Shown piece after piece: positions 7,864 through 16,136 of a stretch of 64,000 nucleotides of DNA (the stretch's first letter is position 1; each line of letters begins with the position of its first letter). Both the position numbers and the translations under genes were made by a program. A model generated the notes under the pieces. The model ran no database searches. It was given only the letters and a program-made list of their open reading frames with translations, and was not told where the DNA came from. The DNA is taken from contig JBDWMA010000044.1 in the NCBI GenBank assembly GCA_039972875.1, forward strand, positions 62,001 through 126,000. The letters run 5' to 3'. The stretch is from Pseudoruegeria sp039972875 (GTDB lineage: Bacteria; Pseudomonadota; Alphaproteobacteria; Rhodobacterales; Rhodobacteraceae).

Positions 7864-8735
7864 GTGTTCACTTTGACGTAACACACCTTGTTTCAGGGGA
7901 TTTCGATTGTTTAGAGCCTGCCGATCCCGCTTGGTTGGATCAAGAGGACTACTGGGAAGATTTCAACAATCGGTTCTTTAAATCAAACGGACGCGTTTAT
8001 GATGCGGCGCAGGATAGCAATGTAAAAACATGGTTAACCGCACCGGATCGCGCTCCGTTTTCGGCAATGGCAGATCGGCTGATTGATACTCTGTCAGAGC
8101 GCGTCGATCTTACCGATGTCGATTTGGTGTTGCTTGCGCATTGGATGCCGGATCTGCATCTCGGAACCTCTGTCACGAACTTCGCCCAACATAAATTGAG
8201 TATTGATGATGGTTTAGGTTTCGCGGTGTCGGATCGCGGCCCCTCTGCTCCGTTGTTCGCCATTGATATGGCCGCCCGGTATCTGGAAAAGGGCAAGCGT
8301 AAGGCGTTGGTCATGACAATGGACCAAAAGCATCTATTGTATCGCACGCCTTTGGTTGATCAAATGCGCCCGCGGAATGCCGGTGCGATCCTGCTGCTCG
8401 AAGCGGGTGGTTCAGGTGGGCTGCAATACGGCGGATATACCCGTGCGGCCAACATCCCCCAAACCGATGTTGCGGACTATATTACGCAGGTGTGCATTGA
8501 AGCAGGGCTGGACCGGAAAGATGTGACCATAATCGCAGCATCTGACCTAGTGGTGCATCTGGCGAGTGATGGACCCGTTGCCCCCTATGAAATGGATCGT
8601 TTGTGCGCAGGTCCCTTTGCGGCGTTGGCCGAGCTACAGACCCTCAAAGGGTCGGTGGTATTGGTCACATATTACAACGGTGAATTGGTGACGGTGTTAT
8701 TGCAAGTCACGCCAGCGCTGGAGGCCTGCACGTGA
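7860..8735 (+). CDS. Degenerate ketosynthase-III-like protein lacking the catalytic Cys
   Basis: The 291-residue protein follows the thiolase-fold pattern of its neighbours (LVLLAHWMPD strand, then VSDRGPSAPLFAIDMAARYL at the nucleophile helix). The position of the Cys is occupied by Gly in DRGPSAP, and no LPHN histidine motif is seen in the C-terminal half. It is probably not a ketosynthase catalyst. Possible roles are heterodimer partner of the active enzyme encoded just downstream, like a chain-length factor, or a scaffold. Its ATG overlaps the previous stop by 4 bases and its stop overlaps the next start by 4, so fixed stoichiometry with both neighbours is plausible. Confidence 0.75.
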   Translation: MSVHFDVTHLVSGDFDCLEPADPAWLDQEDYWEDFNNRFFKSNGRVYDAAQDSNVKTWLTAPDRAPFSAMADRLIDTLSERVDLTDVDLVLLAHWMPDLHLGTSVTNFAQHKLSIDDGLGFAVSDRGPSAPLFAIDMAARYLEKGKRKALVMTMDQKHLLYRTPLVDQMRPRNAGAILLLEAGGSGGLQYGGYTRAANIPQTDVADYITQVCIEAGLDRKDVTIIAASDLVVHLASDGPVAPYEMDRLCAGPFAALAELQTLKGSVVLVTYYNGELVTVLLQVTPALEACT

Positions 8736-9727
8736 GACTGGCTGGTCTTGCGACACATATCCCGACAGAACGCATTGCGGCTGAAACGATTGTCGAAGCG
8801 GCGGGTGGCACACGTGCCGAGGCACAGGTGTTCTGCCGGTTGTTTGACATGACACATGTCTCTGCTGTGCCAGAAGGTGAAACCCTGACACAACAACTGT
8901 CTGGGGTCATCGATGATTTAAGTTGTGATCCAAGTGTCAGCGCGCCAGATGCATTGATCCATGTGCATGGGCAACCTTTTCAAGGGCCCAATGGGATCGC
9001 GTCGCCGATCCAGCCTTTGCGTCGCATTCACCCGTTTCTTGCCAATGTGCAACGGTTTTATGAAGTGGACCAACACAATTGTAGTGGGGTGTTCTGGGCT
9101 CTTGATTTGGCGCGAACTTTACTTGGGACCGGGCTTGCGACATCAGTTCTTATTCTGGGAGGAGATAGCCATATTGGATTGCCTCTGCGTGATCGTTATG
9201 TGCCCGGATGTACGTTGATGGGGGATGCATTCTGCGGGATCGTGGTTGATTTGGACCAAACTGGACCGCAGTTTGGTGAGATTGCTTTGCACACCCATCC
9301 ACAATTTGCGCGAGGCCGGGCAGGGACCACAGCCGAAATGGGCGCGTTTTTCGCAGCCCATGGCGACATGGTGGCCGACGCTTTGAAAGACGTGAATTTT
9401 GATTGGTCAGGTGAGGGAGTGTTGCTGCCTCATAATGTCAACCGCATGGCATGGAGTAGCTTTGCCCGAAGTCATGAAGTTGCCGCGTCGCGCATCAGGT
9501 TGGATCTACTCCCGGATGTTGGTCATTGCTACGTTTGCGACCCTTTTCTGCTGTTAGCCTCTGAACGTAAGCACGACCCGCACTTGCGCGGTGCGCCGAC
9601 ACTTTTGTCGGTGGGGATGGGGGGCTACGTCGGTGCCGTTGATATGATGCCTGCCACAGAAGCTATTGAAAAAACAGGAAACCTTAACAAGGAGACAGCT
9701 CCATGTATGCAACTTCTGGATTGCTGA
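8732..9727 (+). CDS. Ketosynthase-III-like acyltransferase/condensing enzyme
   Basis: A 331-residue FabH-fold enzyme with Cys117 in DQHNCSGVFW and His234 in LLPHNVNR. The third active-site residue, Asn in FabH, is His265 in VGHCYVCDPF. The start is GTG 8732, overlapping the upstream stop in GTGA. The 3' end overlaps the next gene by 25 bases, and the ribosome-binding site of the ligase (AAGGAG, 9690-9695) lies inside this coding region. It shares the unusual Gly-His motif with the proteins at 1-360 and 4179-5105, so the three form one subfamily. Acyl transfer between carriers, or onto an amine or hydroxyl, is as likely as C-C bond formation. Confidence 0.86.
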   Translation: MRLAGLATHIPTERIAAETIVEAAGGTRAEAQVFCRLFDMTHVSAVPEGETLTQQLSGVIDDLSCDPSVSAPDALIHVHGQPFQGPNGIASPIQPLRRIHPFLANVQRFYEVDQHNCSGVFWALDLARTLLGTGLATSVLILGGDSHIGLPLRDRYVPGCTLMGDAFCGIVVDLDQTGPQFGEIALHTHPQFARGRAGTTAEMGAFFAAHGDMVADALKDVNFDWSGEGVLLPHNVNRMAWSSFARSHEVAASRIRLDLLPDVGHCYVCDPFLLLASERKHDPHLRGAPTLLSVGMGGYVGAVDMMPATEAIEKTGNLNKETAPCMQLLDC

Positions 9728-11244
9728 CCCAGTTTCTCGCGGATGCTGCAGATCGTGCCCCTTATGATCGGGCGGTGACAGATGCGCAGACGGAATTGAC
9801 CTATGGCGCTTTGGCGAAATCAGCCGACGCAATTGCGGAGACTTTAAGCACTTTGGCGGTGCAGCCGGGTGATCGTGTAATCCTCGCGGTTCCCAATTCG
9901 GTTGTGTTTTGCGCGGCATACTGGGGGATTTTAGCGGCCGGTGCGGTTGCTGTTCCGTTGAACCCCGGTACCAAGGTCGAAAAGCTAGCCTTTGTCTTGG
10001 CTGATTGCGAGCCAAGTGCGGTTATCGCTCATGACGACATTTTAGAAATCGTGAAGCAAGCGCAGGGCCAAGCCGAGCTGAGCATGCCCATTCTGACCAG
10101 CACCGGCGTGATGGAGCTGATCCAGTCCGCGCAAGGATTTTCAGATTTGCGATGCCCGTCCGTCGTGGATCAAGACTTGGCGACGATCATTTACACGTCG
10201 GGGTCTACAGGTAAGCCCAAGGGCGTGATGCTGTCGCATTTGAACATGACATCCGCAGCGCGTTCTGTGGCGCAATATCTGGGATACCGCGCTGAGGATC
10301 ATATCTTTTGTGCCGTGCCTATGACGTTTGATTACGGGCTGCATCAGCTGACCATGGCGGCATTGACAGGGGCGTCTGTACAGGCTGAACCCAGTTTTAC
10401 CCAACCTTTCTTTGCGCTAAAGCAGCTCGCCGCAAGTCAGGCAACTGTGCTGCCAGTGGTTCCGACGATGGTGCCGTTGATCGCCCCGATAGCAGACCGG
10501 TTCGATTTGTCGAATGTCAGACTTGTATCGTCTACCGCAGCCGCGTTTTTCCCGGAGCTGATCGATGATGTGCAACGGATGATGCCCGATGCGATAGTGT
10601 TTTCGATGTACGGTCTGACCGAATGTCACCGTTGCACTTATTTGCCGCCCGCTGAATTGGGCCGTCGCAAAGCATCGGTGGGGATCGCCATTCCGAATAC
10701 AGAAATGTGGGTGGTTGACGGGGCAGGTGTTCAGCATCGGCATTCCGCTACGGGTGAATTGGTTATCCGGGGTAGCACTGTGATGAAAGGCTACTGGAAA
10801 AACCCAGAAGCTACGGAAAAATGCCTAAAGCCCGGTCCTTTTCAAGGGGAATACGTTCTATATACCGGCGATACCTGCCGGTTGGACAAGGACGGTTATT
10901 TGTTTTTTGTCGGCAGGTCAGACGATATTCTAAAGATCGGTGGCGAAAAAGTGGCCCCGTCTGAAGTTGAGGCAGCTCTGATCGCCCATGACAAGGTGCA
11001 AGAGGTCTGCGTTCTTGGCGCCCCCCACCCAGTTCATGGTCAAGTTTGCATTGCGCACGCTGTGTTTGACGGTCCGCCTGAGACGCTGATCGCATGGTGC
11101 CGAACGCAATTAGAAGCCCATGCAGTGCCGTTCAAGGTGATGGTTTATGACGCATTGCCACGGACCCCAAATGGCAAAGTTGACCGCACAATTTTGCAGA
11201 ACAATTTCCGCCCTAAAACCGCAGCAATGCAACCCGTAAACTGA
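9703..11244 (+). CDS. AMP-forming acyl/aminoacyl ligase (class I adenylate-forming enzyme)
   Basis: The 513-residue protein has the full set of adenylation motifs: IIYTSGSTGKPKG for ATP phosphates, MYGLTECHRCTYLPP, YTGDTCRLDKDGY, and the C-terminal lysine in PRTPNGKVDR. It activates a carboxylic acid as an acyl-adenylate and passes it to CoA or a carrier protein. The YGLTEC..YLPP form is closer to stand-alone acyl-CoA or prolyl-type ligases than to DltA, unlike the two ligases downstream. It is followed after 17 bases by carrier protein 3, a likely acceptor. Its acid substrate cannot be read from the sequence. Confidence 0.9.
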   Translation: MYATSGLLTQFLADAADRAPYDRAVTDAQTELTYGALAKSADAIAETLSTLAVQPGDRVILAVPNSVVFCAAYWGILAAGAVAVPLNPGTKVEKLAFVLADCEPSAVIAHDDILEIVKQAQGQAELSMPILTSTGVMELIQSAQGFSDLRCPSVVDQDLATIIYTSGSTGKPKGVMLSHLNMTSAARSVAQYLGYRAEDHIFCAVPMTFDYGLHQLTMAALTGASVQAEPSFTQPFFALKQLAASQATVLPVVPTMVPLIAPIADRFDLSNVRLVSSTAAAFFPELIDDVQRMMPDAIVFSMYGLTECHRCTYLPPAELGRRKASVGIAIPNTEMWVVDGAGVQHRHSATGELVIRGSTVMKGYWKNPEATEKCLKPGPFQGEYVLYTGDTCRLDKDGYLFFVGRSDDILKIGGEKVAPSEVEAALIAHDKVQEVCVLGAPHPVHGQVCIAHAVFDGPPETLIAWCRTQLEAHAVPFKVMVYDALPRTPNGKVDRTILQNNFRPKTAAMQPVN

Positions 11245-11261
11245 TTTTAAAGGACTGTATC

Positions 11262-11528
11262 ATGCCCACCAAAATTGAAACACAAGTTATTGATTCCATT
11301 GTAGAGCTTCTTGAAATGGAGGACAGTAGCACGATTACCCTTGAGACAAAAATCGAAGGTGATCTTGGGATCGACAGTGGCCTATTGCTTGAACTGTTTA
11401 TGATGCTGGAAGAAAATGTAACCGATCTAGAAATCGACCCGGCGGAGCTGCGACCTGAGGAATTTGAGACCGTGGGTAGCTTTGCAAAAATGATTGCGAC
11501 CTGTGTCAAAGACACCGTCGCAGCATGA
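11262..11528 (+). CDS. Free-standing carrier protein 3
   Basis: An acidic 88-residue carrier protein with attachment Ser39 in the canonical LGIDSGLLLELF. It lies between two AMP-forming ligases: 17 bases after the first, and overlapping the second (11525) by 4 bases in ATGA. That arrangement resembles the DltA-DltC type pairing of a stand-alone adenylation enzyme with its carrier. It is the most conventional of the three carrier proteins here. Confidence 0.9.
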   Translation: MPTKIETQVIDSIVELLEMEDSSTITLETKIEGDLGIDSGLLLELFMMLEENVTDLEIDPAELRPEEFETVGSFAKMIATCVKDTVAA

Positions 11529-13057
11529 CCGTGCGCTCAACCGCATTTACCTCCGATCCGCGCGGCATGTTGCAAAGCATTCATAATGGGTTTGATGGTA
11601 TTGACGCAGCAGCCTATCGCACGGCGACCGGTGATCTGAGTTTTGCACAATTGCATGATGCCTCGGCGGCTTTGGCCGAACGGCTCACGGATATGGATAC
11701 AGCGCATAAACGGCGTCCGGTTCTCATATGGGGTCACAAAGATCTGTCTTATTCAGTGGCGTACTGGGCCTGTCTGCTTGCAGGTATGCCATTGGTTCCG
11801 GTTGAACCTGAAACCCCCTTGGATCGGTTGTGTCAGATCGCGGATGTGTGTCAGGCGAATGTCATCTTGGATGCCACAGGTAATGCAGCCTTTTGCGATA
11901 TCTTATCGGCTCCTGACTTACCTGTATTAGACATCGACATTAATGCGGTGCCGCTTCGCGCTGTGAAGGTCGCTGATATTGCGCCAGATGATACCGCATA
12001 TATTATGTTTTCGTCTGGAACTTTAGGGCAACCAAAAGGGATTCAAGTCACGTACACAAACTTGGCAGACTTTGTCGATTGGTTGCCTGATTTGTTGCCG
12101 GAGGTGGATCTCGCAGGTGTAACAGGCAACATTCGACATTGTTTTGATGTGTCCCTATTTGAATTGTGGACGTCTTGGACACGATTTGCACCGATTACTG
12201 CGTTGGATCACGCGGATTTTGCAAATTCGACGGCCTATATAACGCGGCTTGCTAAGGATGGCGTGGCTCTATCTGTTTCCACTCCATCGATCACCCGGCT
12301 TTTGCTCAAAAATAAGCGGTTCAATGGTGATGTGCTACCGAACATGGCGACATTTGTGTTCTGTGGTGAGCCATTGACCAAACGCATTGTTCGCGAATTG
12401 TTTAAGCGTTTTCCGGGGTGTCGGGTGGTGAATACTTACGGCCCGACTGAATGCACTGTGGCCGTCACGTCGGTTGATATTACGCCTGAACTTATGTCCG
12501 CTGAGGGTGATATACCGATTGGTACGGCACGTCGTGGTGTTCACATCTACATCGCCGAAGAAACTACGCGTGGTGAGATGATGATTGATGGGATTTGTGT
12601 CGCAAAGGGCTACATCTCTCAACCGGAAAAACAAAAACACGCGTTTCCCTCTGCTCAGACCTATCGATCCGGTGACTGGGCAACGGTGGATGCACACGGG
12701 CAGTGGACATTCCTCGGGCGGATGGATCGCGAGATCAAAGTGCAAGGTGTGCGTATCGATCTGAACGATATAGAGGCACACATCCGCAAGCAAAATGGTG
12801 TCGAAGACGTCGTCGTTGAACCCTACATGCTGCGTGGCGAACCGCGAGCACTGAACGCCTTTGTGATTGGTGTGGCCAGTTCCGAGACGCTGTCTGAATT
12901 GGCGCAAACGCTTGCCTCGGAATTGCCGCCTTATTTGGTCCCACGGTTTTGGTACAGCGGATTTGTGGTTGCGTTGAACAACAACTCCAAACTTGACCGC
13001 ACACATTTGCTCCAAGCCGCAAAGACGGCAGCCTTTAAACACGTCCACACGTCCTAA
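11525..13057 (+). CDS. DltA-like amino acid adenylation enzyme 1
   Basis: A 510-residue stand-alone adenylation protein. Motifs are YIMFSSGTLGQPKG, FDVSLFELW, STPSITRLLL, FVFCGEPLT, NTYGPTECTV, YRSGDWATVD, LGRMDREIKVQG and the C-terminal lysine in NNNSKLDR. The spacing and wording are closest to D-alanine:carrier-protein ligase (DltA) and NRPS A domains, so an amino acid substrate is likely. The Cys that favours D-Ala in DltA is not at the aligned place (Leu), so D-alanine is not assured. It is coupled to carrier protein 3 by a 4-base overlap. With the ligase at 14448 it could supply both a core amino acid and an N-protecting aminoacyl group. Confidence 0.9.
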   Translation: MTVRSTAFTSDPRGMLQSIHNGFDGIDAAAYRTATGDLSFAQLHDASAALAERLTDMDTAHKRRPVLIWGHKDLSYSVAYWACLLAGMPLVPVEPETPLDRLCQIADVCQANVILDATGNAAFCDILSAPDLPVLDIDINAVPLRAVKVADIAPDDTAYIMFSSGTLGQPKGIQVTYTNLADFVDWLPDLLPEVDLAGVTGNIRHCFDVSLFELWTSWTRFAPITALDHADFANSTAYITRLAKDGVALSVSTPSITRLLLKNKRFNGDVLPNMATFVFCGEPLTKRIVRELFKRFPGCRVVNTYGPTECTVAVTSVDITPELMSAEGDIPIGTARRGVHIYIAEETTRGEMMIDGICVAKGYISQPEKQKHAFPSAQTYRSGDWATVDAHGQWTFLGRMDREIKVQGVRIDLNDIEAHIRKQNGVEDVVVEPYMLRGEPRALNAFVIGVASSETLSELAQTLASELPPYLVPRFWYSGFVVALNNNSKLDRTHLLQAAKTAAFKHVHTS

Positions 13058-13096
13058 TCAGGGCAAGTGGACTCCAGATTGCACAAAGAGGTTATT

Positions 13097-14443
13097 ATGA
13101 CTGCTCAAACTCTTCCTGTCTTCGATGCGAGTTCAGAATTTCATCAAAATGTTGGCTTGTTGAAAGTCGCAGAAATGGCGATGCGCAAACACGGAAATGC
13201 GGTGGTGATCCGCGCCAGTGATGTACGTGATATGGTGCTACTGACCAGTACCGAAGCCGTTCGGTATTGGAAAAGCCACCAAGGTCATTTTCTAACCGAA
13301 ATGGGTGAAATTGCCAGCAATGCAGCGATTACTCAAATCATTCTGGGGGATGCATTAGAACAACCGGAAAATGCCGCTGCTTGGGACAGCACCCGTAAGG
13401 CGTTAGGCGTTGTGAACCGCAATTGGGACAAATGGTCGGAACGGTCTTTGGTGATGGCGACGAACAAACTTCTGGGGGATATTGCGGTGGCCGGTCCGGC
13501 GGTTGATCTACGCGGATTGTGCAGCATTTGGTCGGTTCGGGCCCTTGTTCCTACGTTATTTGGGGACAGTTTGCCGGACGTTGAAATGCGCGAAGGGTTG
13601 ATGCAGGTCGAACAATTTTACTACGCCATGAGCACACAAGACGCGCAGGACACTAATGTCCCATCCGATATGCCAGAGTTTATCGTTGCACGGAATTTTC
13701 TGGATCGGGCAACGGGGCAAGCGATGGATAACATTAAGGCCGAAGATGAAACGGTGATTGCCGTCGCGCATGCAGCGCTTCCTGCGGATATGTCTCGCGA
13801 AACTAAGATTGATTGCTTACGCCCGACGCTGGGTCGATTGTTGCTGGAAAAGTTGAATATCGACGGATTAGCTTTGCTCTGGGCGCTGACCCATATCGCG
13901 CAAGATGAAGCGTTGGCAGATGATATGGTTGCTGAACTGCAGGGATCTGATCCGTTTATAACCCCAGATTTAGAAACGCCGTTGTCTTTTTCAGTCGTTC
14001 AGGAATGTTTGCGAATGTACCCAGAACTGCCGTTCATTTACCGTATTACCAGCCAGCCTGTTGAATTGTTCGGTTACAAAATTCCTGAACGCACCACCGT
14101 CGTTTTTGCGCCTTGGTTGGTGCAACGTGATCCACAGTATTGGGAAAACCCGAACAGTTTTGATGGAAAACGGTTCCTATGCCCGCCCACTGATAAAAGC
14201 GCATATCTTCCTTTTGGGATTGGGCCGCGTGTCCGGACGAGGACCTCTTTTCTACAGCACCAACTGTCAGTGGCGGTTCGGGCCGTGATGCAAAATTTCA
14301 GCGTGCAACTGGCGGCAGACACCAAGCGTGGAAATATCCGACCAATTTTGCGGTCAACTCTTGCACCACGCGGTGAAGTGTCCGTTCGCTTTACGCAACG
14401 TGATGAAATTGATGCCCTCAACCATACGCGTTCCCAGGAGTAA
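13097..14443 (+). CDS. Cytochrome P450 homologue without the heme-ligating cysteine
   Basis: A 448-residue protein with the P450 outline: the K-helix ExxR is E303-CL-R306, followed by the usual YRIT and PERT segments and the pre-heme FGIGPR (373-378). The residue that must be Cys is Arg380 (CGG, 14234-14236) in FGIGPRVRTRTSF, and the Gly two residues later is also Arg. The I-helix AGxxT oxygen-activation motif is replaced by EKLNIDG. The neighbouring residues align without a gap, so this is substitution and not a frameshift. It is unlikely to bind heme as a normal P450; P450-like partner proteins such as EryCII and DesVIII are a precedent. ATG 13097 follows AAAGAGG. Confidence 0.88.
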   Translation: MTAQTLPVFDASSEFHQNVGLLKVAEMAMRKHGNAVVIRASDVRDMVLLTSTEAVRYWKSHQGHFLTEMGEIASNAAITQIILGDALEQPENAAAWDSTRKALGVVNRNWDKWSERSLVMATNKLLGDIAVAGPAVDLRGLCSIWSVRALVPTLFGDSLPDVEMREGLMQVEQFYYAMSTQDAQDTNVPSDMPEFIVARNFLDRATGQAMDNIKAEDETVIAVAHAALPADMSRETKIDCLRPTLGRLLLEKLNIDGLALLWALTHIAQDEALADDMVAELQGSDPFITPDLETPLSFSVVQECLRMYPELPFIYRITSQPVELFGYKIPERTTVVFAPWLVQRDPQYWENPNSFDGKRFLCPPTDKSAYLPFGIGPRVRTRTSFLQHQLSVAVRAVMQNFSVQLAADTKRGNIRPILRSTLAPRGEVSVRFTQRDEIDALNHTRSQE

Positions 14444-14447
14444 CCCA

Positions 14448-15983
14448 ATGACTTTTGATCTGATCAACGACATCCGGACTCAGTTTGAGACCCGGCCCCA
14501 TCATCCTGCGCTGCACACGGCTGGTACAATTTGGACTTTTGCCCAGCTGGCGGCGCGCGTTCAGGGTATCCTTGACTATATCCCGCAGCTTGAAACCGGG
14601 CGCCCCATCATGGTCGCAGGTCATAAAGAGGCCGATGCCGTGGCTGCGATGATGGCGTGTATGTTCGCAGGCCGTCCATTTGTATTTCTTGATCGCTCCA
14701 ACCCTCCTAGTCGCGGTCAACGGATCATTGCGCTGGCGGACGTTACGGATGTGCTATGTGCAGGCGCGGTGCCAGATTTAGAGGGGAATGAGGTCCACCC
14801 TTTGGATAGGATCCAAAGCCGTAAGTTTGATGGGGCTGGGTGTGTCGAAGTACCTGATGATGCCGTGTTATATCTTATCTTTACCTCAGGCAGCATGGGA
14901 GAGCCAAAGGGCGTGCCTGTCTCTCGGGCGAATTTCAGTGCGTTTGACGCTTGGTATCGTCCGATGTTGTCTGATCTGCCGGGGCAAGGCCTTGATCCGG
15001 TCCATCGGGGGCATGTAAATCACGCAAGCCTCGCGTTTGATATGGGCATGTTGGACACTTGGCCTGTGCTTGGGCTTGGACGTCCTGTGATCATGCTCGA
15101 TCATGCGCATAACACTATGCCATTTATGAATCTTGCAGTGCTTAAGGGATTGATTGATTTACGGGCTGCATCTTGGTTCTCGACGCCATCTTTGCTGCAA
15201 TTGATGTGTACAGACCGGAAATTTAACGCTGAAATCTTACCAGAGTTGCGGTGTTTCTTTGTCGGTGGGGAAGTGGTTCAACGTGTCTTGGTTGAAGAGA
15301 TCAACCGCCGGTTTCCTGACGCCGAAATTAGGCACGCCTATGGGCCGTCCGAGGTGACCTGCATGACCCATGTGCATATCCTGACACAGGCTGATCTAAA
15401 CACAGAAGGGCTGTTGCCGCTTGGACCCGTATTAGCACCAAATACGATGCGGATTGTGGACGAAGATGGTTGCGAAGTACCCGTCGGATCGGCGGGCGAA
15501 GTGGAGCTGTGCGGACCGCAAGTCGTTCGCGGATACATTCCACATGATCACCCTGCCAATCGGGCGTTTGTTAGTTATCAGGGGCAACCTGCTTATCGTA
15601 CGGGTGATTTTGGTAAGGTCGATAAAAAGGGACAATTGACGCTATTGGGGCGTATTGATCGTCAAGTGAAATGGAACGGTAATCGCATAGAATTAGACGA
15701 AATTGATCGCGCTGCGTCAGAGATATCTGGTGTTCAAAAGGCCGCGTGTTTACCGGTGAAGTCCGATGGGCGCGTCGTGAATATCGTGCTGTTTTGCCAG
15801 TTTGAAGACGAGTGTACGATGTCACTTGAGGCGCTGTCCCAATCGTTAGCCACCCGGTTACCGCAGGCGATGGTGCCGCGCGATATCCATGTGGTTGATC
15901 ATTTACCGGTGACCGTGAACGGTAAATTGGATTCGCAAGCCTTACTGGCAGCACATCAAAGCAAGTTTTTGACTGATGCGTAA
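14448..15983 (+). CDS. DltA-like amino acid adenylation enzyme 2
   Basis: The 511-residue protein is a second DltA-type ligase. Its motifs are YLIFTSGSMGEPKG, AFDMGMLDTW (compare FDLSVMD in DltA), STPSLLQLMC, FFVGGEVVQ, HAYGPSEVT, YRTGDFGKVD, LGRIDRQVKWNG and the final lysine in VTVNGKLDS. An amino acid substrate is likely. A Cys lies one residue away from the D-Ala-selecting Cys of DltA in an ungapped alignment. It begins 4 bases after the P450-like stop and is the last gene of the first tightly packed operon; 153 bases without a gene follow. Confidence 0.9.
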   Translation: MTFDLINDIRTQFETRPHHPALHTAGTIWTFAQLAARVQGILDYIPQLETGRPIMVAGHKEADAVAAMMACMFAGRPFVFLDRSNPPSRGQRIIALADVTDVLCAGAVPDLEGNEVHPLDRIQSRKFDGAGCVEVPDDAVLYLIFTSGSMGEPKGVPVSRANFSAFDAWYRPMLSDLPGQGLDPVHRGHVNHASLAFDMGMLDTWPVLGLGRPVIMLDHAHNTMPFMNLAVLKGLIDLRAASWFSTPSLLQLMCTDRKFNAEILPELRCFFVGGEVVQRVLVEEINRRFPDAEIRHAYGPSEVTCMTHVHILTQADLNTEGLLPLGPVLAPNTMRIVDEDGCEVPVGSAGEVELCGPQVVRGYIPHDHPANRAFVSYQGQPAYRTGDFGKVDKKGQLTLLGRIDRQVKWNGNRIELDEIDRAASEISGVQKAACLPVKSDGRVVNIVLFCQFEDECTMSLEALSQSLATRLPQAMVPRDIHVVDHLPVTVNGKLDSQALLAAHQSKFLTDA

Positions 15984-16136
15984 TTTGATCCACGTCCAAT
16001 ATTGTGAAATGATTTAAGTATCTGTTTTCTATTGATATTATTCACGTCCTCGATTGTGTATCAGGTCGCGAACAAAGCCCGACATTTTGTAATCTGACTT
16101 CAGATACTTTGCACTCCCGTAAGAATCGGAGCCGTC
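15984..16136 (+). promoter_or_regulatory. Gap between the two halves of the cluster, probable promoter region
   Basis: This 153-base AT-rich stretch is the only sizeable gap between position 1 and 24570. It contains TATTGATATTAT (16030-16041), a reasonable sigma-70 -10-like element. No terminator hairpin was seen, so read-through from the first operon is possible. It probably gives the transporter and tailoring genes (16137-24570) their own promoter. Call based on spacing and composition only. Confidence 0.35.

Noticed and set aside
4179..9727. Housekeeping fatty-acid initiation (FabH) assignment for the ketosynthase-like genes
   Set aside because: The third catalytic Asn is replaced by His, there are several divergent copies, and the genes overlap dedicated pathway genes and not fab genes.
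14061..14288. Frameshift as the reason for the missing P450 cysteine
   Set aside because: The other two plus frames read RVSGRGPLF and ACPDEDLF across the heme loop, neither of which restores FxxGxRxCxG, while the main frame aligns without gaps on both sides of the site.
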